DNA of 64,000 nucleotides from Subsaximicrobium wynnwilliamsii (GTDB lineage: Bacteria; Bacteroidota; Bacteroidia; Flavobacteriales; Flavobacteriaceae), in contig NZ_VORM01000021.1 of NCBI RefSeq assembly GCF_007997225.1, forward strand, positions 16,890 to 80,889, given 5' to 3'. This document shows positions 34,977 to 45,100 of this stretch, piece by piece (the stretch's first letter is position 1; every line of letters begins with the position of its first letter). Both the position numbers and the translations under genes were made by a program. A model generated the notes under the pieces. It made no database searches. It had not been told where the DNA came from and saw nothing but the letters and a program-made list of their open reading frames with translations.

Positions 34977-36859
34977 TATGCTGCTGGTTTGGTTTTAAAT
35001 TGAAATGAAACAGAAGTGCCATTGTCGTGTTCTTCTAACATTTTACCGTCCAATTGTTGCGTCAATAGTTGGATGAGTTGTGTGCCAAAACCAGTTCCTT
35101 TAGGAGCCAATCCAAACACTTTTCCAACACCATTATCGGCAACTTTTAAGGTTAAGGTTTCTAGAGTGGATTGAGATATACTGATTAGGATATTGCCTTT
35201 GCCGTCCTCCGGGAAGGCGTATTTCAAAGTATTAGTAAGCAGTTCATTCACGATCAGGCCAATAGGCACAGCGGTGTTCACATCCAATTCCAAATTTTCC
35301 ATGGCACATTCTATTTTTACTTTGTCTTCCGCATTGAAGGTATCTAAACTCCCCTTACCTAGATTTAAAAAGTAATCTTTCAGCTCGATGCTGCCCAAGT
35401 TTTCTCCTTGATACAATTTCTGATGGATAATTCCCATGGATTGCACCCGATTTTGACTGGCTATCATCGCATCTTTTGTGGTGGAATCTTCCAGTTTGGC
35501 GGATTGTAAAGCGAGCAGACTTTTTACCAATTCGAGATTATTTTTCACAGGGTGGTGGATTTCTTTCAGAAGTAATTCGTTCTGTTTGTTTTTGGTATCC
35601 AATTGCGAGTTCAACACTCTTAATTCATTATTTTTATGTTGACGTTTTTTATAATAATAAAACAGTCCGAATACTATAATTGCCAATAAACTAGCTAACA
35701 CGATGTACAATACTTTTGCCCTCTGTTGTTGTGCTATTTTTTCATCCTGAAAATAAATTGTTGCATTTTTTTGACCCGTTTCATGCTTTGCCTGTGCTTC
35801 CGTTTCCAGCCCATGGATGGTATTGTCCTTAAACTCTTCAAAGGCTTGTGCATATAAATGGTGATAGAATAATGCTAATGCGTAATCTTCAAGAGATTCA
35901 TAACTATTAGAAACATGCATGTAGTTTTCCCAAAGGTTTTTCTCCCTTCCAGTCTTTTTCATGATGTCAATTGCTTGAAGGTTATAGGGAAGTGCCTCTT
36001 TATATTTTCCTTGTAATGAATACACATCGCCAATATTTCCCAATGAAGGAATTAAATAGCGTTCCAAACCCATTTTGGTGGAATTGTCAAAATTGGCTTC
36101 GTAAGCGGCAATGGCTTCATCATAGCGATCCATGTACTTATAAATATTACCTCTCCAATTAATGGATGCCATCATAGGAATGCCATATTCTCCTAGTTCG
36201 GCATACAAATCGATTGACTTATTAATGGATGCGAATGCCTGTTCAAGGTTAGTTGTGGAAAATAATTGGTCATTAGCCTTTATGCGATAGGCATTCGCTA
36301 GCTCTTCTTTGGCATCCAATCTTTCTAATATGGCGGTTGCCTTATCTGCCCATCTGACGCCTTCGGCATAGCTTCGTTCATAATATTTTAAATCACCGAT
36401 AGCTGTATAGCATTCAGCAATTCCTTTTTGGTTATTGGTTTTTTCAAATAGATCAAGTGCCTTATATACGGTTTGTGTGGCTTCCGCATAATCTGCCTTT
36501 ACCATCAAAAGATCTTTCCATTTTAGATAAGTAAAGACAAGTTGGTCGTCATTATTCTGTTCTAAATGGATGTCTCTTAATTTTTCAACATAATAAAATG
36601 CCAAATCAAGTTTTGAATAGTCCTTATGGTAGGTGGCCAAATAACCAAAGGTTTTGGCAAGCGCGTCCTGATTATTGATTTTTTTGGAAAGTGAAATGGC
36701 GCGATATGAATGGTTCGCAATTGCTGCGGAATCGGTTGGAATTTTGATATGCGAGTCCAACCAAATCAATAAAGAATCCAACTTTACCGTATCAGAGTTT
36801 TGAGCATGAAAAAAAGTTGTAAAATAAAGTAAAAATACAGCGGTTAGAGAATGTTTCAT
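34976..36859 (-). CDS. TPR sensor histidine kinase (HisKA_2 type), upstream copy
   Basis: 627 residues. Signal peptide MKHSLTAVFLLYFTTFFHAQ, about seven TPR-like repeats, a membrane helix (VLYIVLASLLAIIVFGLFYYY) and the kinase core. The H-box reads EIHHPVKNN, with proline in place of the usual arginine after the phospho-histidine region, while N- and G-boxes are intact (VNELLTNTLKYAFP, VADNGVG). First gene of the three-gene signalling operon. The TPR region probably senses or binds a partner in the periplasm. Confidence 0.9.
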   Translation of the reverse strand: MKHSLTAVFLLYFTTFFHAQNSDTVKLDSLLIWLDSHIKIPTDSAAIANHSYRAISLSKKINNQDALAKTFGYLATYHKDYSKLDLAFYYVEKLRDIHLEQNNDDQLVFTYLKWKDLLMVKADYAEATQTVYKALDLFEKTNNQKGIAECYTAIGDLKYYERSYAEGVRWADKATAILERLDAKEELANAYRIKANDQLFSTTNLEQAFASINKSIDLYAELGEYGIPMMASINWRGNIYKYMDRYDEAIAAYEANFDNSTKMGLERYLIPSLGNIGDVYSLQGKYKEALPYNLQAIDIMKKTGREKNLWENYMHVSNSYESLEDYALALFYHHLYAQAFEEFKDNTIHGLETEAQAKHETGQKNATIYFQDEKIAQQQRAKVLYIVLASLLAIIVFGLFYYYKKRQHKNNELRVLNSQLDTKNKQNELLLKEIHHPVKNNLELVKSLLALQSAKLEDSTTKDAMIASQNRVQSMGIIHQKLYQGENLGSIELKDYFLNLGKGSLDTFNAEDKVKIECAMENLELDVNTAVPIGLIVNELLTNTLKYAFPEDGKGNILISISQSTLETLTLKVADNGVGKVFGLAPKGTGFGTQLIQLLTQQLDGKMLEEHDNGTSVSFQFKTKPAA

Positions 36860-37038
36860 AAGTCTTAATTACTACTACTAACAAGACTTGAGGGGGGTTA
36901 AATATACTAATTTTTTGTTAAATAATTAGAAATTAGATAGTTCGATGGCTTTATTTTTTATTACTAAATAGGGTTGCCGCATAGCTTGTTTTATTTTGTA
37001 TTTATATTCACATCTTATTCATAGTCATTAATTCGCCT

Positions 37039-38043
37039 TTAGTTTTTCAATACGATTCGGAAACGCGCTTTTCCTGATTCTAAATGTGCTATGGCTTCAT
37101 TTACCTTTGACATGGGAAATTCTTCGGTAATTGGGTAGATGTCATGGCGAACGCAGAATTCCAGCATGGTTCGGGTCAGCGCCGGACTTCCAAGTGGACT
37201 GCCTGCAACCGATTTTTCTCCAGTAAGTAGGGTAAATGCCGGAATAGCCATAGGTTCCAAGACCGCACCGACATTGTGAAATTTTCCTTTAGGAGCCAGC
37301 GCCACCAAATAGGAGTTCCAATCCAGAGTTACGTTGGTGGTGTTCAGGATAAAATTCAAGGTGCCGGCGATTTTAGCCAATGCTTCAGGATTGGTGGAAT
37401 CCACAACTTTGGTGGCTCCCATTGCCAAAATGGATTCCTTTTTACTTGGATTGGAGCTGAAGGCAACCACTTCGCAGCCCCATTTATTAAGGAACTTGAG
37501 TGCCATGTGACCCAGACCTCCGATTCCGATGACGCCTACCTTGTCTGTCGCTTTTACATCTGCTATTAGTATTGGATTAAAGACAGTGATCCCTCCGCAA
37601 AGCAGCGGGCCTGCTTTTGCCAAATTGATTCCTTCGGGTAATAAAATGGCCCATGACCAATGACTTCGCACATAATTCGCAAAGCCACCATGTCGGCCGC
37701 CTATGGTATATTCTGCAGAGGAACAGAGGTGATGAGACCCGTCCATGCACTCATGGCAGGACATGCAGGATGCGGAGTACCAGCCCACACCCACTTTATC
37801 TCCAACTTTTATACTTTTAACCGCATTGCCGGCGGCTACTACTTCGCCTATAATCTCGTGGCCGGGGACAATGGGGTAGGAGGTCATTCCCCACTCATCG
37901 TTCATCATGCTGAGATCTGAATGACAGACTCCACAATTGAGGATTTTGACATCGACTTGTTCTGGTCCAAGTGCTCCCATTTCGTAGGAGAACGCTTCCA
38001 ATTTTTGGTTCGGTCCTTTGGCCGCAAATGCTGAAACTTTCAT
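37039..38043 (-). CDS. Zinc-dependent alcohol dehydrogenase (CAD/YahK-like)
   Basis: 334 residues. Catalytic zinc ligands in CGVCHSDL and PGHEIIGEV; the structural zinc site reads SCMSCHECMDGSHHLC, keeping four cysteines. Cofactor turn VGVIGIGGLGHMALK, followed by FSSNPSKKES, favouring NADPH. This is the cinnamyl-alcohol-dehydrogenase-like branch (YahK/AdhC), which reduces aldehydes broadly. A likely cytoplasmic detoxifying or redox enzyme; monocistronic. Confidence 0.92.
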   Translation of the reverse strand: MKVSAFAAKGPNQKLEAFSYEMGALGPEQVDVKILNCGVCHSDLSMMNDEWGMTSYPIVPGHEIIGEVVAAGNAVKSIKVGDKVGVGWYSASCMSCHECMDGSHHLCSSAEYTIGGRHGGFANYVRSHWSWAILLPEGINLAKAGPLLCGGITVFNPILIADVKATDKVGVIGIGGLGHMALKFLNKWGCEVVAFSSNPSKKESILAMGATKVVDSTNPEALAKIAGTLNFILNTTNVTLDWNSYLVALAPKGKFHNVGAVLEPMAIPAFTLLTGEKSVAGSPLGSPALTRTMLEFCVRHDIYPITEEFPMSKVNEAIAHLESGKARFRIVLKN

Positions 38044-38250
38044 AAAATTTTGATTTAGAATTTTTAAATTTTAGTTCAAAAAAAGAACTGATGCATCGGG
38101 TATATAGGAAGGGTATTGCAATGTTACTTTTTTTGGCAAATGCTGTTGAAATGCTTAATAAAGCAATGGCTAATCATAGTTTCGTTGTTAACATTTTTTG
38201 GTCTCTCGATTTATTTGCTAAATGTTTATTAGGTAAAATATAACTAGAAA

Positions 38251-38589
38251 TTATCGTGTTTCAACCTCAATACCGTCGTAGGACAGTTCAATACTTTCGA
38301 AACTTGGTCCCGCTCCATCAATGGAGTCGCCGGTTGAAAATTTCGTGGCCTTTGCGTTGCTTAATTTCCAAGTTTTCAAGGATTCGCCGGCTTCATTTTT
38401 TTCCTCAATAAGCACGGTGCCTTCATTGTCTAAAGGCGTTCCATATCCGGCCCAAAGATTTGTTTGCGGCTGGAAAACCACATTTTTTAGAATTACACTT
38501 CCGCTTTTTTTGGCATGGTCATCCAGCCCAGAAATTGCACTGAATTTCCCGCTAGCTCCTGAGATTAGGATTGTATGTATTGTTTTCAT
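38251..38589 (-). CDS. gp19/Hcp-like tail-tube family protein, short form
   Basis: 112 residues without signal peptide. The order of elements fits the phage/injection-system tube family gp19: FSAISGLDDH at the start, SGSVILKNVVFQPQTNLW, then the strong C-terminal part TWKLSNAKATKFSTGDSID followed by ESIELSYDGIEVE (family pattern WxLxNAxPTK..G....IESIELAHEGI). Compared with gp19 (about 145-150 residues) the long hairpin between SGLD and the VTLK strand is missing. No sheath, baseplate or spike genes are near. Function unknown; the resemblance is from memory of the family pattern. Confidence 0.55.
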   Translation of the reverse strand: MKTIHTILISGASGKFSAISGLDDHAKKSGSVILKNVVFQPQTNLWAGYGTPLDNEGTVLIEEKNEAGESLKTWKLSNAKATKFSTGDSIDGAGPSFESIELSYDGIEVETR

Positions 38590-38620
38590 TGTGATAAAAT
38601 ATTTTATGGTTATTTAATTG

Positions 38621-38770
38621 TTTTAGAGCAATTGCTGCACTGGTTGGTGCTGTCAATGGCATATGGTACATTTTAGAAAATCCTACGTCATCACATAACT
38701 CATTAAAATCTGAAAACGAAAAATCATAAGCTTCAGATGTTTCTATGCGCATGTTTAATGACATTAGCAA
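38621..38770 (-). pseudogene. C-terminal fragment of a SAM-dependent methyltransferase
   Basis: RIETSEAYDFSFSDFNELC and FSKMYHMPLTAPTSAAIALK match the end of O-methyltransferase-like proteins that finish ..LTGPTSAAIAYK. No SAM-binding part precedes it; upstream is an unrelated peptidase fragment. Remnant only. Confidence 0.65.
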
Positions 38771-38922
38771 TAAGACATGGTTTTATTTGCCCATTCTGCG
38801 GCTGTGTAACATTGATTTATGCCTGTTAACCGAGGGCCAAAAACATCTGATAAGTCTGAATTTAGCCTCATGACTTCCGACTTCTGAAAGCCTTCTGTGT
38901 TAATTTTAGATACGGTTTTCAT
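38764..38922 (-). pseudogene. N-terminal fragment of an M28-type aminopeptidase
   Basis: 52 codons including INTEGFQKSEVM and LSDVFGPRLTGINQCYTAAEW, which is the start of the mature domain of secreted M28 peptidases (pattern ..VYGPRLTxSP..AAEWA). It has neither signal peptide nor catalytic residues and stops at the methyltransferase remnant. Confidence 0.65.
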
Positions 38923-38943
38923 GGTATTTATTTATTGCGATTT

Positions 38944-39849
38944 TTAATCTTTCAGTTTTAAAAACGTTGCAGCATTATTATAGAAAATAGCTTCCTTTTC
39001 TTGCGCTGTTAAAAAGTCAATACTGTTCAGAAAATCAATTGATTTTCCTACGGCATAAGGCCACATCATCTGATCAGAACCAAACATGACCCTGTTTAAA
39101 TAGCCAGCTTCCTTTATATTCTTTAGAAACTCTTTGATATACCGCTGTGTGTTCGGTTCAACCCACAGCATTACTGCAATGTCTGTATAAAGTTGAGGAT
39201 AATAGGCCATAAGCCGAATGGCACGTTCTGGCCAATCCTCACCACCTGCATGCATCATGTAGATTCTTAATTTGGGATAATTGACTAAAACATCTTCAAT
39301 GAGATAAGGATCACCTAATGAAAGTCGTGATTTTGGTGCCCAAGTATAAGTGCCTCCTGGATCGCCACCACCCGTATGCACAGCCACAGGGATATCATAT
39401 TTTTCACAGATTTTCAAATAGGGTTGCCATACAGCATCGCTTAATGTCGTACCGGAATAATAAGGTCCCAACTCACCCAAAACTTTTACTTTACCACTTT
39501 TGATCAATGTTTCAAATTCAGTAATATTCATTTTTAATTCATCAGGATGCATAAAATGAAGCCCTTGTATTAAGCGATTATCAGTATCATTTGACATCCA
39601 ATATTCCACGGTACCGGGCATTCCATTCACAACAGCTTTAACGATGTTGTATTTTTTCATGGCGGCATAGGTTTCCTGGAAGTGGGTCTCTAGATCTTGC
39701 TCACCTTTGACTCCATAGTGATCATATCGCTCTTCTGCTAAAACTTCTGGCGAATAACAATGCAGGTGCATGTCGATAATTCTCGTCTGGGATTGTACAG
39801 ACAAAAACTGATGCACCAAAATGAGTAAAACAATAATGCTTCTGTTCAT
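38944..39849 (-). CDS. Secreted amidohydrolase-family protein
   Basis: 301 residues with a signal peptide (MNRSIIVLLILVHQFLSVQS). Metal-dependent TIM-barrel hydrolase of the amidohydrolase-2 type: DMHLHCY at strand 1, VAVHTGGGDPG at strand 5, MMHAGGE at strand 6, and FGSDQMMWPYAV at strand 8. The usual substrates of the group are aromatic acids or lactones; here a periplasmic carboxylase- or lactonase-like role is possible but unproven. Confidence 0.85.
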   Translation of the reverse strand: MNRSIIVLLILVHQFLSVQSQTRIIDMHLHCYSPEVLAEERYDHYGVKGEQDLETHFQETYAAMKKYNIVKAVVNGMPGTVEYWMSNDTDNRLIQGLHFMHPDELKMNITEFETLIKSGKVKVLGELGPYYSGTTLSDAVWQPYLKICEKYDIPVAVHTGGGDPGGTYTWAPKSRLSLGDPYLIEDVLVNYPKLRIYMMHAGGEDWPERAIRLMAYYPQLYTDIAVMLWVEPNTQRYIKEFLKNIKEAGYLNRVMFGSDQMMWPYAVGKSIDFLNSIDFLTAQEKEAIFYNNAATFLKLKD

Positions 39850-40103
39850 GATTTATTTTTTTATTAGCTCATTTATCTCATGAGGTACTAGTTGTGTTTT
39901 TCAATACTAAACTTTGCGAGCTCGCCTATAGAAAGGTGCAGGCCAAACGGAAAATTCAATAGGAATTTAAAGAGCTGGCGAGAATAAGCAATTATACATG
40001 GCATTCTTGTACTTTCGTTATTAAAGGTTTAATCATTAATTTGTTTTTATGTCATCGGCTTGCTGTCATGAAAGCCTACGGTTGGTGTAATTAACTTTAT
40101 GGT

Positions 40104-40766
40104 TTATTTTTTATCCTTCCATATTAAATGAGACGCAACGGTTTCTTTATTGTAGGGTTTTGTGGATGCTTCAAATTCATCTCGAAACTCTTTTCCAATG
40201 CTATCACATGCAATGGCTACCCTATCGATATAACATTGACTCAAAACGCTGTTAGTTTCTTTTTTTCCATCATAGGTGTATTCTTGTTTTGCTTGATAAG
40301 CATATACGGGACCACCTTCAATTTCAAGACCTGCGATTTTATCTGTAACATCCACTTTTGTGTAACCAAATTCACGCCTATCGATTTCAGCTAATTCTTC
40401 AGGTGTTATTAAAAACAGCAAAGCATTAATCTTGTCATTTTCAGATGCCGTGATATTCAATGCACGTATATAATTTACGGGAACAGTATCGGTTCCACGC
40501 AAATAAAACCATGCTCCAGAGGGGCTATTCATTGAAGTGTGCCAATTCCAATCTCTTTTGTAGCCTTGGAGATGAACACGGTAAACTGAATCTTCGTAGC
40601 TGCGTTTTAATCTTTTTTCCATACTATTTTTAGACATCAAAGATCCATATTCAATCATGCCTATTTTACCATCTTCGATAGTTATGGTTCTTGTGGTTTG
40701 ATTTTCGCTACAGCCAAATAAAAGGGCTGTTAGAACTATTATGCTAATGGCTAGAGTTGTTTTCAT
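40104..40766 (-). CDS. Lipoprotein with a gamma-glutamylcyclotransferase-like fold
   Basis: 220 residues. Lipoprotein signal (MKTTLAISIIVLTALLFGC). IGMIEYGSLMS corresponds to the conserved YGSN/L turn, LLFLITPEELAEIDRREFGY to the region holding the catalytic Glu, and a GGPVYAYQAK strand follows, as in GGCT/AIG2-like proteins. The fold cyclises gamma-glutamyl groups in relatives, but a lipid-anchored version is unusual. Monocistronic. Confidence 0.6.
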   Translation of the reverse strand: MKTTLAISIIVLTALLFGCSENQTTRTITIEDGKIGMIEYGSLMSKNSMEKRLKRSYEDSVYRVHLQGYKRDWNWHTSMNSPSGAWFYLRGTDTVPVNYIRALNITASENDKINALLFLITPEELAEIDRREFGYTKVDVTDKIAGLEIEGGPVYAYQAKQEYTYDGKKETNSVLSQCYIDRVAIACDSIGKEFRDEFEASTKPYNKETVASHLIWKDKK

Positions 40767-40889
40767 AATGTTTTATTTAATTTACTAATACTAAAAAGAA
40801 CTTCAAATACTATAAAGCCCATGTAGTAGAACGATTTTGGATTTACACGCAAATTAGAGAATCACAGACCAAAATGCAGATACGTTAAG

Positions 40890-41440
40890 TGTGATAGAGG
40901 TGAAGCATCCAGGCCAATTGTGTTTCTTACAGCTTCATACCAATTGTCATCCTTGGAGGCATTTCAATCCCCCCCATTCTTCATCGGTCTTGGAAGCTCT
41001 CCAATCGATAAGGCTTGCGCATCAGGACTCACAGGGTTTCTCAATTTCTAAGTATTGCTTTCTGCGATTTCTAAAATCTGGTCAGCCACAAGTGTTGCTG
41101 CTGTTGACGTTTGAAGCGATGCTGAATACAGGACGCCCAAACGTTTGGAATGTGGATGAAAGGATTTTTGATCAACTGAAAAAGCACTGGCCAGTTGTGT
41201 GTTGATAATTCCCGGTTCTGCAATGGCAACCCGCATATAAAGGGTTATACTTCCTGAGCTAAACGTTCATTAATAGCTTCTAGAGGGTGTTTGCTTGATG
41301 CGTAAGCACGCAACAGATTATTAGGAACATCATTTTAAATAGAAGCGCTATTAACGAGACAACCCTCGCGATCCCTAATAAGTAAAAAGACGATGCTGCT
41401 AAATCTTTGATAGCGTTTTGGCATTGTCCCCTCTATTTTA
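40890..41440 (-). pseudogene. Decayed short-chain dehydrogenase (SDR) gene
   Basis: Pieces of one SDR are readable in different frames in the right order: GCLVNSASI with the catalytic Ser (then a stop), LLRAYASSKHPLEAINERLA with the YxxxK motif, MRVAIAEPGIINTQLA, STAATLVADQILEIAES, a stop where Trp is expected, and finally NASKDDNWYEAVRNTIGLDA. At least two stops and two frameshifts interrupt it, and the N-terminal cofactor turn is missing. Clearly non-functional. Confidence 0.85.
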
Positions 41441-41445
41441 TCTCA

Positions 41446-41964
41446 TTAGTTCTGCTTGGCTGTCAACTCGTAACCCATTGCGGTGCTAACGGCTAATCTA
41501 TTGTAATATATAACGGATTGCACTATTTTTCCATTGTCAACCATTGCGGTATATTGGTAAGGTAAATTTACGGTAACATCATTTTCCGTGAAGGTGTATG
41601 TGCCCCACACAGAGACCCAATCGCCTTTTAAGTCGCCATCAATAACCCTAAAAGTCTGGCTTATATAATCATTTTTTTCATTTTTTCGCGACTTATGCGC
41701 TTCTTTCCAACCTGCAATGTGTTCTGCTTTGGTTTCGGTTTCTTGGTAATCAGGCCCAGTACCTACATAGCTGTCTGCAATGAAGCTTGCAGCCTTGTCC
41801 ATGTTGTTGTTGATTAGAGCGTCTAAATAATCACCAACTACTTTTAGGTCTTCTTCGGCAGTAGGATTTTCGGTCACTGTTTCCTTGTAACTTTTCGCTT
41901 GGGCAAAAGTGATTTGCCCAATGATTAGAAATAATACAATGGCACTTGTTTTTAAGGTTTTCAT
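41446..41964 (-). CDS. Secreted SnoaL/NTF2-like protein
   Basis: About 172 residues from the ATG at 41964, which opens a signal peptide (MKTLKTSAIVLFLIIGQITF). The mature domain shows the NTF2-like pattern: VVGDYLDALINNNMDKAASF, DSYVGTGPDY and a sheet with GDWVSVWGTYTF and GKIVQSVIYYN. It may bind or turn over a small molecule in the periplasm. It is divergent from the propeller kinase gene, with a palindrome between them. Confidence 0.78.
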   Translation of the reverse strand: MKTLKTSAIVLFLIIGQITFAQAKSYKETVTENPTAEEDLKVVGDYLDALINNNMDKAASFIADSYVGTGPDYQETETKAEHIAGWKEAHKSRKNEKNDYISQTFRVIDGDLKGDWVSVWGTYTFTENDVTVNLPYQYTAMVDNGKIVQSVIYYNRLAVSTAMGYELTAKQN

Positions 41965-42044
41965 AATGTTTTGTTTTTGATTAATAGTTTTCAATATTGA
42001 ATATCAACATGAAGTAAAATTAATATTTTCATAACCTTTTGTCA

Positions 42045-42062
42045 ATCACATGTTCATGTGAT
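42045..42062. promoter_or_regulatory. 18-bp palindrome in the divergent promoter region
   Basis: 8-bp arms ATCACATG and CATGTGAT around TT, ending 20 bp before the TATATTTG box (42083-42090) of the kinase gene, thus overlapping its -33 region. Probable operator for the kinase gene and perhaps the divergent SnoaL-like gene. Confidence 0.5.
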
Positions 42063-42082
42063 TTTTAGCTACTATCTTTTTG

Positions 42083-42090
42083 TATATTTG
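42083..42090 (+). promoter_or_regulatory. -7 box TATATTTG of the propeller kinase gene
   Basis: Exact fit to TAnnTTTG, 36 bp before the TTG start codon at 42127. Confidence 0.55.
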
Positions 42091-42126
42091 GGAAACAATT
42101 AATCTTGCAGTTCGCAAAACACCATT

Positions 42127-45100
42127 TTGAGCCTTTTTCGAAAAATAGTACCCGTCGCTTGTTTTTATTTCGCATTCCTAAATGCGCTTATTGCTCAAAA
42201 TCCTTCACAAATTGATGTTTTTACAACCGAACAAGGTTTGCCTTATAGAGACATCAAATCCATTACCCAAGACAAGAATGAATTTATATGGATGGGCACA
42301 GCGCTTGGTTTGCTGCGTTATGATGGATATAATATCAAAACCTATAATTCAAATAAAAGTAATTCCCTTTTTATAGAAGAAGAATATATAATGGCTGGGT
42401 TGGATTTTGATGATGCTACCAATGACCTTTGGTATATAGCCAATGGGGAACTTTTTACGCTCAATCCATTGACTGACAAATCGATAGCTTACGATAAAAC
42501 TCATAACATCATGGGTTCAGTTTTATTCTTGCTAAAAAATAAAGATGGTAGTTTTTGGATTATAAGTGATGATTTCAAGACCGCCAAAAAAGGAAAGGCA
42601 AAACAATATCTTCAAAAATTTAATGGTGACCGGTTCGAAATTAAACATGCTATTTTAAGAGGTAAAGTAGATTACATCCGATTAATTTCAGATTATCGTG
42701 GTCATATTTTATGGAGTACCCCTAATGGAAGTTTAAAATTTGATCCCGACGGAAATTTAGAAGCCAATTTTGATTTGTCAAGTTTTAAGTGGCTTGGAAC
42801 CGATTTAAAATTTAATGTATCCTTTTATGATTCTTGCAATAATCACTATTTTTTTCCACAACAGGAACGCGGTATTTATATTTTTGATGAAGACAACCTA
42901 ACTCATAAACGCATCCTTGATAAACCCATTCAGTTTTATAATGCTATAGAAGATTATCAAAAACATGTCTGGTTTGCCGGATTAGATGAACTTTACCGCA
43001 TGAGTCCGGAAGGTGAGTTTACAGACTATACAGCCCAGCTTAAAGCTCGATTTGAGTATTCAATAATTAGAGATCTGTTTATAGATGCCAACAAATTACT
43101 TTGGGTAGCAACAGATAATGGTTCTTTTAAAATACGAATAGGCGATGAACTTTTTAAACCATTATTTAAGTCCAATACTGAAGGTTGGGGAAATACCATG
43201 CGCGGTATTTTTGAAGATAAAAACGGGACAATTTTTGCGAAATGCGAAAATAGCAACACCCTGCTGTACAAAACCCTAAATGGTGAAGTGGATACATTGC
43301 AAATTCAATTGGATAAAGTGGACTTAGAGGCCATGCAACACACGGCTAATTTTTTTGTTGTAGACAACAAAAAAGAACATGTTTTTACCTTGGGTGAGAC
43401 CTTAATGAAAATAAACCTAAAGGATGGCAGCGTAAAAAGTTACGATGAGTTTCGAAACTACGTTACTTTTAAAGGCCAAAACCCGTTGATTAAATTGAGA
43501 GACGGGAAACTGCTTTTTGGTCAAAGTTTATCACAGTTGGTACTTTTTGATATAGAAAACGAAACAAGCACGCTACTATTTAAGGATTCTGAAATAGAGG
43601 ATGATATTTCAAACTTCATGTATTTTGAAGAAAGTAAAACAGACAGTCTTATTTGGATAGGAACTCAAAACGATGGATTACTTAAAGTACATCTAAATGG
43701 TCGCTTAGAGAAGCAGTTTACAATAAAAACGACTCCAAATATTTCACGAAATTGTATTCGAGCGCTTGAAGAAGATACCGACGGAAGCCTTTGGGTTGGG
43801 ACTTATGGTGGTGGTCTCAATCATATTTCAGCAGATGGCAATACTGTAAAAACCTTTACCAAATCTCAACAACTACCAAATAACAATGTGGTTGGTTTGT
43901 TATCAGACCATGCTAATGGCTTATGGATAAGTACGTACAATGGCTTATCTCATTTTGATAAAACCACCGAAATATTTCAGAATTATTACACCGAAGATGG
44001 CTTAACACATTTCGAGTTTAACTATGCCTCTTTTTTTAAAGATAGTAGAGGTAATTTCTATTTCGGCGGAATGAATGGCTTAAATAGGTTTGAGCCCAAA
44101 GAAATAGTTAGGGAATCCAATCCACCAAAACTGAGTCTTCTAAGTGCATCGGGATATAACAACCAAAATAAATCTAGTTTTATAGCGGATTATAACAAAA
44201 CTAAATTTTCAGCTTTAGAATTATCTCCCTACGATCAGTATTTTGAAATCAAATGGACGATGACAAGCTATTTTCAGAATCAAAAAAACACCTTTAGCAC
44301 AAAACTTGAAGGTCTTGAAGACCGTTGGTTTTACCAAGGCAACTCGGCATCAATTCGCTATAACCAATTGCCGGCTGGCAACTATACTCTAAAAATAAAA
44401 GGAAAAGATTCCCGAGGAATTGATAGTGCTTCTGTTTTATCAATTCCAATTACTGTACGGCAAATATTTTATAAAGAATGGTGGTTTATTTTACTTGTGT
44501 TATTGACGGTTATAGGTCTAATGTATGCTGTTTTTAGATACAGATTGCAACAAGTGCTTGCTATGGAAAGACTTCGCACCAAAATCTCAAGCGACTTACA
44601 TGATGACGTCGGATCATTACTTTCTGGTCTCGCCATGCAAACCGAACTCATGGAAATCAACGCCAATCAAGCCGATAAATTCAAGCTTCAAAAAATCGCA
44701 GAAATTAGTAGAAACGCCGTATCCAGATTGCGCGATTTGGTATGGAGTATTGACAGTAGGCGCGAAACCGTGGGCGATTTGATTGAGCGCATGCAGGAGT
44801 TGGCGGAAGAAGTCCTGCTACCGGCACAAATTAGCTTCCAAATTGACAGTACAAGCGTGAAAAATCCCAGCAGGAAATTACTTGCCCAGACCAAACAGCA
44901 TTTGTTCTTGATCTATAAGGAGGCGATTACCAATATTTTAAGGCATTCAAACGCGACCGAAGTCCATATAAAATTTGTGAATTACACCAACAGCTGTGAT
45001 CTTGTTATTTTAGATAATGGCTGTAAAAAAGAGACTTACAAATCGACTGGATTGGGATTGGACAATATGAGAATGCGCGCTGAAAGTATCAAGGGGTGTG

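Noticed and set aside
42045..42062. Crp/Fnr-type site
   Set aside because: The half-sites are in the order TCACA..TGTGA, the reverse of a Crp site (TGTGA..TCACA), so it was kept only as an unassigned palindrome.
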